Positions 41,877-50,187 of a stretch of DNA of 64,000 nucleotides are shown here, piece after piece. The stretch is from Paenibacillus sp. RUD330 (GTDB lineage: Bacteria > Bacillota > Bacilli > Paenibacillales > Paenibacillaceae). The notes under the pieces are model-generated. The model was not told the origin of the DNA. It did not search any database and was given only the letters and a program-made list of their open reading frames with translations. The stretch is from assembly GCF_002243345.2 (NCBI RefSeq), contig NZ_CP022655.2, positions 1,924,501 through 1,988,500 of the forward strand, read 5' to 3'. The translations under genes were made by a program, and so were the position numbers. Every line of letters starts with the position of its first letter. The first letter of the stretch is position 1.

Positions 41877-42187
41877 GTGAAAGCACCGCAGGCAATGCTG
41901 CTGAGTAAGCGAGAAGAGCCATGGGACGATGACCGCTATATCTATGAACCAAAGATCGACGGACACCATTTGCTCTTGACGCTCTCGGGAGGCGGTGTAC
42001 GGCTGCTCGCCCGGAATGGAAACGAAGTGACCGATCGTTACCCCGAGCTGCACAGCGTGCCGTCAGCGTGGAGCACATCGTCCTTGACGGCGAGGTTGCT
42101 TACCTCAACCCGGCGACAGGGCAGAATGAGTTCGAAACGGTTATGGAGCGCTTCAGACTCACCCCGCCTGAGAGGATTGTAGCATAA
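41877..42187 (+). pseudogene. Frameshifted, truncated ATP-dependent DNA ligase
   Basis: Starts at GTG 41877 behind GGGAGGT. The adenylation motif YIYEPKIDGHHLLL holds the nucleophile Lys, followed by GVRLLARNGNEVTDRYPELH. Near 42055-42065 the frame shifts, and the continuation reads VEHIVLDGEVAYLNPATGQN then EFETVMERFRLTPPERI before a stop. That continuation contains ligase motif III (VLDGE). The remaining adenylation and OB domains are absent. It resembles the small ATP-dependent ligases of Bacillales linked to repair or LigD. Non-functional as it stands. Confidence 0.75.
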
Positions 42188-42282
42188 GAGTGGCTGCGGT
42201 ATGTCTGAGAATCGTGGAACCTGATTGGGGACATCTGCATTCTTAATACCGTTGGTTATGGCCAATTAGCGTTTAGCGCTTT

Positions 42283-42795
42283 TTACTTCTGGGAGACGAG
42301 ATAATCGGCAAGTTGATCGAAAGTGCCTTCAAGACCTTGTCGGATCATTGGAGCCATACCGTTGTAGGCTTCTTGCTCCTCAGCGGATGCGTTCACAGGG
42401 CCGCCTTTCAGTGTTAAGGCAGTTTTCCCTTCGTCATCTTCTAGCGTGATGATATTCATCGCTTCAAGAGGCCAGTTCGTGCTGAAAGGCGCTCGGATCG
42501 TATTGCCTTGTTCATCGGAAAAAGATTGGATAAAAGCCACTTTCTCGGGTTCAACAACCTCTTGGTATGCAAATTTTCCCCACATGACGTGGTGTCCGTC
42601 AGGAGACGTCTGATAACCTAAAAACTCGCCACCTGATCGAGCGTCCATTTTGACGACTTCGAGGGTAAACCCCTTTGGTCCCCACCATTTCGCGAAATGT
42701 TCCGGCTCTGTCCATGCTTGAAATACGAGTTCGCGAGGGGCATCAAATACACGTGTAAATGCAATCTCAACCGATTGATTCCTATTGTTGTTCAT
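42283..42795 (-). CDS. SRPBCC (AHSA1-type) domain protein
   Basis: A 170-residue START-like protein. The family pattern is clear: FTRVFDAPRELVFQAWTEPE, then HFAKWWGPKGFT, and the C-terminal helix MAPMIRQGLEGTFDQLADYL. Such proteins bind hydrophobic ligands in a helix-grip fold; the function is unknown. AAGGAGG precedes the ATG at 42795. It is the last gene of a TetR-DUF1801-SRPBCC operon. Confidence 0.9.
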   Translation of the reverse strand: MNNNRNQSVEIAFTRVFDAPRELVFQAWTEPEHFAKWWGPKGFTLEVVKMDARSGGEFLGYQTSPDGHHVMWGKFAYQEVVEPEKVAFIQSFSDEQGNTIRAPFSTNWPLEAMNIITLEDDEGKTALTLKGGPVNASAEEQEAYNGMAPMIRQGLEGTFDQLADYLVSQK

Positions 42796-42870
42796 GAGAA
42801 TCCTCCTTGTATTTTGCAGGGAACCTATGCCCTGCAAGATAAATGTGAAAGTTCCGACAATCAGTCCATG

Positions 42871-43212
42871 CTACAGAGTGCTTGAAGCCTGAACCAGCAG
42901 ATTGGCCAGGAGGGAGTAATCGGGTGTATCCTCTTTACGGATTTTTATCCATTTTCTCTCTTCCGGTCCTTCAAATCCTTTTGGAAACGTAAGGCCGGAA
43001 GCATTCATGATCATGAATGCAATGGCATCTTTCGATGGTGAAATAACCGCTGCATAATGTCCATGTTTCAGAAAGTGGGGCTTTTTGTACTGAATGCGTT
43101 CCTCGGCTTCTGGAATAACCTGATGTACCATCTGGCGCAGCTGGTTGCTGACCTCGCTTTGCCATGGTTGACTAAGGTTCTCGATAAATGCGGAAACTTC
43201 CTCGTTCATCAT
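42871..43212 (-). CDS. DUF1801 domain protein (YdhG-like)
   Basis: A 113-residue protein of the YdhG/DUF1801 fold. It shows VSAFIENLSQPWQSEVSNQL, then RIQYKKPHFLKHGHYAAV and IMNASGLTFPKGFEG. The family is cytoplasmic and of unknown function, with suggested roles in iron or peptide handling. It overlaps the TetR gene by 4 bases, so it is translationally coupled. Confidence 0.85.
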   Translation of the reverse strand: MMNEEVSAFIENLSQPWQSEVSNQLRQMVHQVIPEAEERIQYKKPHFLKHGHYAAVISPSKDAIAFMIMNASGLTFPKGFEGPEERKWIKIRKEDTPDYSLLANLLVQASSTL

Positions 43213-43832
43213 CTCGTTTGCAGCTCCTTTTCACACTGTGTAGCAGGAAGAGTTAAAGATCTAACGAAGATTTTCACGTTCTCTTGTATGAACTCATCGA
43301 GACTGATGCCAGAATAATTGGTTCCAGCTTCCAAATCGTTCATGAACGCGCCATATTGAGCCATCATGAATGTAAATGCTTGCATGATAGGGTTCGGGCA
43401 AGCTATTTTTCCTTTTTCGCTCATTGCAATGAAGTAATCTGTCAGAAACGTCAATAGTTGGCGGGGATGCTGCAGTCGACGTTCTTTAAAGCCAGGGATA
43501 TGGACCTCATCTTTTAAGGCGATCATAATCAGCTTTCGGTCTCGGTTCATGATGGCATGATATTTTTTGCTGATGGCTAGTAGGTCGATTTCCAACTCCC
43601 ACACAATCTGCTCGTCGAAGAGAACTCGCATTTCTTCGGCATACTGAAAACGCTCAAGAGCGGTTTCCAGCAAATTTTGTTTGCTTCCGAAATGTCGAAA
43701 AAGCGTCTTTTCGCTTAATTCGGCAGATGAGGCTATTTCCTGTGTCGTGACGCCGTGGTAGCCTCTCTCTGATATTAAGTCGATTGCAGCCCTTAGCAAT
43801 TTCTCCGCGCTCCCCTGCTTAATTTGACGCAT
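43209..43832 (-). CDS. TetR family transcriptional regulator
   Basis: A 207-residue repressor. The N-terminal HTH is GYHGVTTQEIASSAELSEKT followed by LFRHFGSKQNLLETALERF, the usual TetR pattern. The C-terminal ligand domain is helical and unassigned. The ATG at 43832 follows GGGAG; a TTG two codons upstream is less likely. Its promoter carries a perfect palindrome downstream of the -10. It heads a three-gene operon with DUF1801 and SRPBCC genes and probably represses it. Confidence 0.92.
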   Translation of the reverse strand: MRQIKQGSAEKLLRAAIDLISERGYHGVTTQEIASSAELSEKTLFRHFGSKQNLLETALERFQYAEEMRVLFDEQIVWELEIDLLAISKKYHAIMNRDRKLIMIALKDEVHIPGFKERRLQHPRQLLTFLTDYFIAMSEKGKIACPNPIMQAFTFMMAQYGAFMNDLEAGTNYSGISLDEFIQENVKIFVRSLTLPATQCEKELQTR

Positions 43833-43865
43833 GATCAACTCCCTTTCTGTAGATTAAGAAGTGTC

Positions 43866-43883
43866 TGTCAGTGGTGACTGACA
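43866..43883. promoter_or_regulatory. TetR operator candidate
   Basis: TGTCAGT-GGTG-ACTGACA is a perfect 7-4-7 palindrome lying just downstream of the -10 of the TetR operon promoter. Confidence 0.75.
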
Positions 43884-43885
43884 TT

Positions 43886-43914
43886 AATGTATTTCAAATT
43901 TATCATACCGTCAA
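43886..43914 (-). promoter_or_regulatory. Promoter of the TetR operon
   Basis: On the minus strand TTGACG, 17 bases, TACATT, directly followed by the palindrome at 43866-43883. Confidence 0.7.
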
Positions 43915-44312
43915 GAGGCCTGCGACTCGCATAGCTCCCAGCATTGTGAGGCAAACATATTTGGCGGGCTGCCGACCATTCATGGGACGACCGGCAAATA
44001 ATTCTTTCATCTGGCTTTGGTTCCCCCCTTTTTAGAGTTGTGGATCCATTTTTTTGAAAACGTTGATTTTTTTGAAAGGCAAAGCGATTGAAACCGGCTA
44101 CGAGATTCGAACCGGTCCTGATGATAAAGGCTGCCGGCTTTCCGTCGTCCCATGATTGAACCGAATATAGGTAAGGAAAAAACGAAAACGGGACGAAGCC
44201 GAATGATCCTCGGCTTCGTCCCGTTTTCCGGCTTCGGCATAAAATCTGCCGGATTTCACAGGAAAGGAGCTTTTTTGGGAAAGCCCCGGTTTTCGTTCAA
44301 ACCAAGAGCTGC
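43915..44312. other. Intergenic region between TetR and LacI genes
   Basis: About 400 bases with no gene I can support; a 77-codon minus-strand ORF at 44007-44240 overlaps the terminator hairpin and lacks a ribosome binding site. The terminator of the LacI gene lies at 44185-44227. Confidence 0.5.
44185..44227. terminator. Strong hairpin terminator downstream of the LacI gene
   Basis: AAAACGGGACGAAGCCGA and its complement form a perfect 18-base-pair stem with a 7-base loop. A and T tracts close the base, so it can work on both strands. Confidence 0.8.
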
Positions 44313-45353
44313 CTAACGGCGCGAAGCGATATCATCGCGGACGATCACGTCGGCATGGATCATTTTGCGCTCGCGGCAGCTCTCGGGGTTGGAGATGCGC
44401 CACAGCATCTGATCGACGGCGCGGACGCCGAGCTGCTCCGTATTGACGTGGACGGTGGCCAGAATCGGATCCTCGCTGTACGTGTTGTCGAATCCCGTCA
44501 CAAGGCATTGCTCCGGCACAGACACTCCCATCCCCGCAAGCGCTTCGATGGTGATCCTGGCCCAGAAATCGTTCGCACATACAAAAACCTCGGGAAGCTT
44601 ATCCGGCTGCACATGCCCGACAAACGTCTCGTGAAATTGGTTCCCGATGCTCTTGCCGGTCAGCTCGGGAATCTGTTGATGCGGGACCTTGTGCTCATCC
44701 AGCGCAAAGCGAAAGCCTAGCCATCTCTCATAGTAGCTGTGCGCGTCCGTGATATCGCCGACGAACTGAAAGCTCCGGAAGCCCTTGCGCAGCAAATACA
44801 GCATGATTTCCTGCATGCCGGCGAGGTTGTCCGTAAAGATGCTGTCGCAGTGGAAGGCGGGATCCAGATGGTCGACCATGACGACGGGGATGCGGAGACG
44901 TTTGATCTCGAGCAGAATCGAGGTCGAAATGCTGCCGAGGGTGATGATGCCCCGGATCGCCTGCGGATTGAGCAGGGTGAACAGCTGGTCGACGGATGGC
45001 TCCGTCAAAGTGAGAATATGGATTCCCCGGGCATTGAGCCGGGAGGTGACTCCGTTGAACAAAGGCCCCCAATAGATCGACTCCGGATTCTGGTAACGGA
45101 TGTTGGGGAAAAGGATGACGACGGTTCCGCCGAAGGCGCCATCATCGATCACAGGCAGTTCTGCCTTGGACAAGGGCTCCGCAGGCGCCGCCGCGGGGTT
45201 GTCCTTGAAGTATCCGAGCCGTCCGGCGGCCCTCAGGATCAAGTCCCGCGTCTGCTCGCTCACGCCGGATTTGCCGGACAGCGCTCGCGATACGGCGAAT
45301 TTGGACAATCCGGTGAAAGCGGCTATTTCCTGAATGGTGACTTTAGTCTTCAT
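44313..45353 (-). CDS. LacI family transcriptional regulator
   Basis: A 346-residue regulator. The N-terminal HTH and hinge are VTIQEIAAFTGLSKFAVSRA followed by LSGKSGVSEQTRDLILRAAG. The periplasmic-binding-like sensor domain follows and is diverged, with an N-terminal spacer of ~30 residues. The start at 45353 follows AAGGATG. It is divergent from the mannan-type transport operon and is its most likely repressor. The palindrome CCTAATATGTTAGG lies between the two genes. Confidence 0.92.
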   Translation of the reverse strand: MKTKVTIQEIAAFTGLSKFAVSRALSGKSGVSEQTRDLILRAAGRLGYFKDNPAAAPAEPLSKAELPVIDDGAFGGTVVILFPNIRYQNPESIYWGPLFNGVTSRLNARGIHILTLTEPSVDQLFTLLNPQAIRGIITLGSISTSILLEIKRLRIPVVMVDHLDPAFHCDSIFTDNLAGMQEIMLYLLRKGFRSFQFVGDITDAHSYYERWLGFRFALDEHKVPHQQIPELTGKSIGNQFHETFVGHVQPDKLPEVFVCANDFWARITIEALAGMGVSVPEQCLVTGFDNTYSEDPILATVHVNTEQLGVRAVDQMLWRISNPESCRERKMIHADVIVRDDIASRR

Positions 45354-45493
45354 ACAATCATCCTTAAGCTCCAAATTTCCTGTTTCTCTACCTCGCTCCA
45401 GTATACAACAAGCCGCTGAGCTCTACTAACCTTCCCTGTACCGATGTCGAAAATAATCCGTTAGTCCTAATGCTGATAGTGAATTTCATATTG

Positions 45494-45507
45494 CCTAATA
45501 TGTTAGG
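45494..45507. promoter_or_regulatory. Palindrome between LacI gene and sugar operon
   Basis: CCTAA-TATG-TTAGG, about 140 bases upstream of the LacI start and 275 upstream of the SBP gene. It has the even-spaced dyad form bound by LacI-type proteins. Confidence 0.5.
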
Positions 45508-45642
45508 TTACAAATAACAAAAATTCAACTTCAGCCTAAACTTTATTTCAGGAAGCTGAACGAACCGAAAGTCCCTTGAATAGGAGGCAATTCGAAAGTT
45601 TCAGACAGAGAACCTCTTCTCTAAAAAGGAGAGAATTATTTT

Positions 45643-45674
45643 TGTTGACGCTTACATACAGTTTATGGTACCGT
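45643..45674 (+). promoter_or_regulatory. Promoter of the sugar operon overlapped by a cre-like site
   Basis: TGTTGACGCTTACA (45643-45656); its reverse complement TGTAAGCGTCAACA matches the CcpA cre consensus TGNAANCGNWNNCA with one mismatch. It overlaps TTGACG (-35), with an extended -10 (TGG-TACCGT) 18 bases later. CcpA binding here would block RNA polymerase, giving catabolite repression. Confidence 0.6.
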
Positions 45675-45782
45675 TCATTTTGCAATGATAATAACTTGAT
45701 ACCTAACAAAAATAATTAAATATTAAAAAATGTTATGTGTCGAGAGCGCCGAATTCATCACCATTCCCGGGAGGTCTTATCG

Positions 45783-47153
45783 ATGACAAGCAAATGGAAA
45801 GCATTGTCCGTCCTCACCCTCAGCGGATTGCTGCTGGCAGCAGGCTGCAGCTCCAACAACGGCGGAAGCCCTGCAACCTCTTCAGCTCCTACGGCAGCGC
45901 CGGCAAATGAAAGCGCATCCCCTTCTCCCAGCCCTTCTTCGGGTCCAGCTCCTGCCGAGGCGCCCGATCTCGGCGGCCGCATCATCAAGGTGTCGGCCTG
46001 GTGGGATCTGAAGCCGGCAGGCACAACCGCCTCCGACAAGGCCCGTCTGGACAAGATCGCCGAGGTGGAGAAGAAATACAACGTCAAGTTCGAATTCGTC
46101 AACGTCCCGTTCGAGAATTACATGGATAAGTTCACGACAACCGTGCTGGCAGGAGAGCCGTTCGCGGATATCATGCAGATGGAGTACAAGTCCGCTCTGC
46201 CTGCCATCAAGAAAGGCCAGCTGCTGCCGATCTCCGAGTTCACGACTCCCGACAGCAACATCAACAAGGAAGCCAATCTCATCGCCAAATATCCGGCCAT
46301 CGCCGGCGGCGAGTACGCCTTCGACAATCCGACTAGCATCGGCTTGGGCCTTCACTACAACCGCGACATCTTCAAGAAGCTTTCGCTGCCGGATCCGCAG
46401 GAGCTGTACGCGAAGGGCGAATGGAGCTGGGACACTTTCCTCGATCTGGCGAAAAAAGCGACGAAGGATACGGACAATGACGGCAAGAACGACGTATTCG
46501 GCTTCTCGGGCTGGGCGAACGATGCCTTCAAGCATTTCACCGCGGCCAACGGCGGCTCCGTCGTGGACGACCAGAACGGCAAGGAGGGCCTGAGCGATCC
46601 GAAAACGATCGAAGCAGCCGAGTTCGTGAAGCGCCTCTACAACGTGGAGAACGTCGTCAAGGTCAAGACGGGCGACAAAACGAACTGGGAAGAGAGCAAT
46701 ACATTCAAGGATGGGGATGTCGCGCTGTTCACGGCGGCTGAATGGCAGCTGCCGGACCTCAAATTCGAGGTCGGCCTTGTGCCGATTCCGAACGGCCCAC
46801 AAGGAAGCAAGGAGATCACGTATGCGAATACGGCCCAATCCGGCAAATTCATTCCGAAGGGCGTCAAGGATCCCAAGCTCGTCTACCAAATCTACGAAGA
46901 GACCTTCGACATTCCGCAGATCGAAGAGTATCCGGGCCAGGATTACCTCGAAAGCCTGTATACCGACGAAGCGGATATCAAGATGATGCGCGAGCATATC
47001 GCCGGTACCGGCAAGATCACGCTCGATGACGCTTATCCGGAATATCCGACCGGGGCGTTCGTGTCGGATATCATCAAGAACAACGCTTCCGTTGCGGCTA
47101 CAGCGGAGAAGTACAAAGCCCAGGCCCAGGCTTCCATCGACAAGCTGAAGTAA
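45783..47153 (+). CDS. Sugar ABC transporter substrate-binding lipoprotein
   Basis: A 456-residue exported lipoprotein with lipobox LLLAAGCSS and a Ser/Pro/Ala-rich linker of ~45 residues. The solute-binding domain follows: IKVSAWWDLKPAGTT, then VKFEFVNVPFENYMDKFTTT and TKDTDNDGKNDVFGFSGWAN, a family-1 SBP for oligosaccharides. The ATG at 45783 is behind GGGAGG. It is the first gene of a ten-gene operon that ends in a GH26 mannanase-like gene, so its ligand may be a manno-oligosaccharide. Confidence 0.9.
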   Translation: MTSKWKALSVLTLSGLLLAAGCSSNNGGSPATSSAPTAAPANESASPSPSPSSGPAPAEAPDLGGRIIKVSAWWDLKPAGTTASDKARLDKIAEVEKKYNVKFEFVNVPFENYMDKFTTTVLAGEPFADIMQMEYKSALPAIKKGQLLPISEFTTPDSNINKEANLIAKYPAIAGGEYAFDNPTSIGLGLHYNRDIFKKLSLPDPQELYAKGEWSWDTFLDLAKKATKDTDNDGKNDVFGFSGWANDAFKHFTAANGGSVVDDQNGKEGLSDPKTIEAAEFVKRLYNVENVVKVKTGDKTNWEESNTFKDGDVALFTAAEWQLPDLKFEVGLVPIPNGPQGSKEITYANTAQSGKFIPKGVKDPKLVYQIYEETFDIPQIEEYPGQDYLESLYTDEADIKMMREHIAGTGKITLDDAYPEYPTGAFVSDIIKNNASVAATAEKYKAQAQASIDKLK

Positions 47154-47165
47154 AGGACCGGCAAG

Positions 47166-47204
47166 GGCAGCGAACGGCGACCCTCCTGGGAGCCGTCCGC
47201 TGCC
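47166..47204 (+). promoter_or_regulatory. Intercistronic hairpin after the first SBP gene
   Basis: GGCAGCG and ACGGC pair with GCCGT and CGCTGCC. No T-run follows. Its position after a binding-protein gene mirrors the pstS-pstC hairpin and suggests mRNA stabilisation or partial termination. Confidence 0.55.
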
Positions 47205-47247
47205 TTCACGCCGTCAGCTACCGAACTGCAAGGGGAGGATATGAGGC

Positions 47248-50166
47248 ATGGCTGGATTGAGCCTACATAAGGGAATGGCCAGGGCGGGAGCCGCTTTGCT
47301 GAGCGTATCGCTGCTGCTGGCTTTGGCGGCAGGAGCCGTGAGCTCGCCGGCAAGCAAAGCCGAGGCTGCCGGAGCCCCGGCGAGTGGATGGCCTCGGCCG
47401 ACGGCAAGCAAGGCAAGCAGCTATGCAGCCTACATAGAGCCGCATTCCAACGCTCCGAAGCCGGAGCGGGAGATTGTCATCGAAGCGGCATCGTATTCCT
47501 CCGCCGTAAGCGGCGATTTTGCCATCAAGAACAATTGGGAAGGGATGAGCGGAGCTTCCCTGCTTACGGGCGAAAGCGGCACGGTCGAATGGACGGTCGA
47601 TATTCCCGAGGAGGGCTTGTACCAGCTGGCGCTCGCCTATTTTCCGACGGAAGGAAAAAGCTCGGCGATCGAAAGAGAGCTGAGGATCGACGGCAGCCTT
47701 CCTTTCGCCGAGGCGCAGTACCTTCAGTTCGACCGGGTATGGGTCAACGAGAAGGATGATGTGGAGAGGGACAATCAGGACAACGATCTCCGTCCCAGGC
47801 AGAAGGAGCAGCCGCGCTGGATGGAGCAGCCGCTCGAGGATCCGAACGGCTACGAGCAGGAGCCTTACCGGTTCTACTTTTCAAAAGGAGCCCACAAGCT
47901 CTCGCTCACATCGGGTCGCGAGCCGATGGCGATTCGTTCCCTGAAGCTGTATCAGGCGCCGAAACCGCCTTCTTACGAGGAGGCGAAGGCGGCCTACGGA
48001 GCGGGAGACGGCCGGCCATCTGGCGTTCTGCTGCGAGTGGAAGGAGAGTCGGCCGCAGCCAAGTCTTCCCCGACGCTCTACCCGATGACGGAAAGATCGA
48101 GTCCCGCGGTCAAGCCTTACAGCGCCTCCAAGATCCGGGTGAACACGATCGGCGGCTACAACTGGCGGCTGCCGGGCGAATGGATCGAATGGGTGGCCGA
48201 GGTGCCGGAAACGGGACTGTACCGGATCGCCTTCAACAGCCAGCAGAATTTCGTCAAAGGAATCTATGCCACCCGCAAGCTCACGATCGACGGGAAGGCT
48301 CCTTTTGCCGAGATGGAAGCCGTGCCGTTCCGCTACAAGAGCGGATACCGCTTGGATGTGATGGGTGGAGAGGAGCCCTTTCTGTTCCGGCTTGAGCAAG
48401 GAAAGCATGTCATCCGGCTGCAGGCGGTTCTGGGGGATTTCGCGCCGCTGATCCAGAGCGTCGAAGACAGCCTCTACAGCTTGAATGCGATGTACCGTCA
48501 GATTCTGATGATTACGGGGACGAAGCCGGATGAGTTCCGGGATTACCGGATCGAACGCCACATTCCGAACCTGCTGGAGGTTTTCGGAGCGGAGAGCAAG
48601 CGTCTGAAAGACATCGCCTCGGAGCTTCGCAAGCTGTCCGGCCGATCGAGCGACCAGGAAGCGCTGCTGAACACGATGTCCAGGCAGCTGGACGAGATGA
48701 TCGCGAGCCCGGATACGATACCGCGCCGTTTGAACGCCTACAAGACCAACACAGGGGGCCTCGGCACCTGGGTGCAGCAGGCGAGGGAGCAGCCGCTGGA
48801 GATCGATGCGCTGTACGTGGCTTCCCCCGACATGAAGATTCCGGACACGGGAACGGGCATCTGGGCGCAGCTGAAGCATGAAGCGGGCACCTTCATGAGC
48901 TCTTTCTTCACGGACTACAACAACATCGGCAACGTGTCCGACGGCAAGCAGAGCCGCACGGTCACGGTATGGATCGGCAGCGGACGCGACCAGGCGAATA
49001 CGATGAAGGCGATGATCGACGAGAGCTTCACTCCGGGCAGCGGCATCAGCGTCAATCTGAAGCTCGTGAACATGGGGACGCTGCTGCCGGCGACGCTTTC
49101 CGGAGAAGGTCCGGATGTGGCGATGCAGATCGGCAACGACCTTCCCGTCAACTTCGCCATGCGGCGTTCCGCGGTCGACCTGACCGGATTCCCGGACTTC
49201 GGGACTGCGGCCAAGGAGTTCCGCGACAGCGCCATCGTGCCCTACCGCTATGAGTCCGGCGTATACGCCTTGCCCGAGACACAGACGTTCAACATGCTTT
49301 TCTACCGCAAGGACGTCCTGCAGGAGCTCGGGCTCGAGGTGCCCCGGACATGGGAGGATGTGCAGGATCTGCTGTCCATCCTGAGCAAGAACCATATGGA
49401 ATTCGGACTGCCTGTCGTCGCCCAGGCGAATATGCAGGGCGTCAATATCCCTCCGAACTCCCAATACTCCACTCTGCTGCTGCAAAACGGCGGTTCCTTC
49501 TATCGGGATCAGGGGCGGCAGTCGGATCTGGATTCGCGCGCAGGGATCGAAACCTTCAAGCAGTGGACGGAATTCTATACGGACTACAAGCTTGAGCGCG
49601 AATACGACTTCGCCAACCGGTTCCGGACCGGCCAGATGCCGATCGGGATTGCGGATTACACGATGTACAACCAGCTCTCCGTCTTCGCTCCGGAGATCCG
49701 CGGGCAATGGGGCTTCGTCCCGATTCCCGGAACGGTGCAGCAGGACGGCTCCATCCGCAGGGACACGCCGGCTTCCGGAAGCGGCGTCATGATGCTGCGG
49801 GAAGCGCGCGACAAGGAGGCTGCCTGGCAGTTCATGAAGTGGTGGACCAGCGCCGGCATCCAGGCTGAATTCGGCCGCGAGATGGAAGGGCTGATGGGGG
49901 CGGCCGCACGCTATCCGACAGCCAACATCGCCGCGCTGGATTCCCTTCCTTGGCCGGCTCAGGACTATGCCAGCCTCAAAGAGCAGTTCGCGGAGGTCAA
50001 GGGCGTGCCCGAGGTGCCGGGAGGCTACTTTACCGGAAGGCATTTGTTCAACGCCTTCTATCAGACCGTCGTCGGAGGCGTGGAGGCCAGAGAGTCCATG
50101 ATGGACTACACGGAATACATTCAAGATGAAATTCGCACCAAGCGCAAGGAATTCGGACTGCCGTAA
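47248..50166 (+). CDS. Large SBP fused to N-terminal carbohydrate-binding-like domains
   Basis: A 972-residue exported protein. A signal peptide (about 1-37) is followed by two beta-rich modules that look like sugar-binding CBM folds. The first is about 65-235 (VEWTVDIPEEGLYQLALAYF). The second is about 265-415 (GEWIEWVAEVPETGLYRIAF). A helical linker (about 430-520) then leads to a family-1 solute-binding domain (about 570-960) with TVWIGSGRDQANTMKAMIDE and NMLFYRKDVLQELGLEVPRT. Typical SBPs are 400-550 residues. There is no lipobox Cys. It probably binds polymer or cell-surface glycan as well as the transported sugar. It sits before the first permease pair. Confidence 0.85.
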   Translation: MAGLSLHKGMARAGAALLSVSLLLALAAGAVSSPASKAEAAGAPASGWPRPTASKASSYAAYIEPHSNAPKPEREIVIEAASYSSAVSGDFAIKNNWEGMSGASLLTGESGTVEWTVDIPEEGLYQLALAYFPTEGKSSAIERELRIDGSLPFAEAQYLQFDRVWVNEKDDVERDNQDNDLRPRQKEQPRWMEQPLEDPNGYEQEPYRFYFSKGAHKLSLTSGREPMAIRSLKLYQAPKPPSYEEAKAAYGAGDGRPSGVLLRVEGESAAAKSSPTLYPMTERSSPAVKPYSASKIRVNTIGGYNWRLPGEWIEWVAEVPETGLYRIAFNSQQNFVKGIYATRKLTIDGKAPFAEMEAVPFRYKSGYRLDVMGGEEPFLFRLEQGKHVIRLQAVLGDFAPLIQSVEDSLYSLNAMYRQILMITGTKPDEFRDYRIERHIPNLLEVFGAESKRLKDIASELRKLSGRSSDQEALLNTMSRQLDEMIASPDTIPRRLNAYKTNTGGLGTWVQQAREQPLEIDALYVASPDMKIPDTGTGIWAQLKHEAGTFMSSFFTDYNNIGNVSDGKQSRTVTVWIGSGRDQANTMKAMIDESFTPGSGISVNLKLVNMGTLLPATLSGEGPDVAMQIGNDLPVNFAMRRSAVDLTGFPDFGTAAKEFRDSAIVPYRYESGVYALPETQTFNMLFYRKDVLQELGLEVPRTWEDVQDLLSILSKNHMEFGLPVVAQANMQGVNIPPNSQYSTLLLQNGGSFYRDQGRQSDLDSRAGIETFKQWTEFYTDYKLEREYDFANRFRTGQMPIGIADYTMYNQLSVFAPEIRGQWGFVPIPGTVQQDGSIRRDTPASGSGVMMLREARDKEAAWQFMKWWTSAGIQAEFGREMEGLMGAAARYPTANIAALDSLPWPAQDYASLKEQFAEVKGVPEVPGGYFTGRHLFNAFYQTVVGGVEARESMMDYTEYIQDEIRTKRKEFGLP

Positions 50167-50187
50167 AGCTTGGGGGGAGGACTGACC

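Noticed and set aside
44007-44240. A 77-codon minus-strand ORF between TetR and LacI genes
   Set aside because: It overlaps the strong hairpin at 44185-44227, lacks a ribosome binding site and has no recognisable domain.
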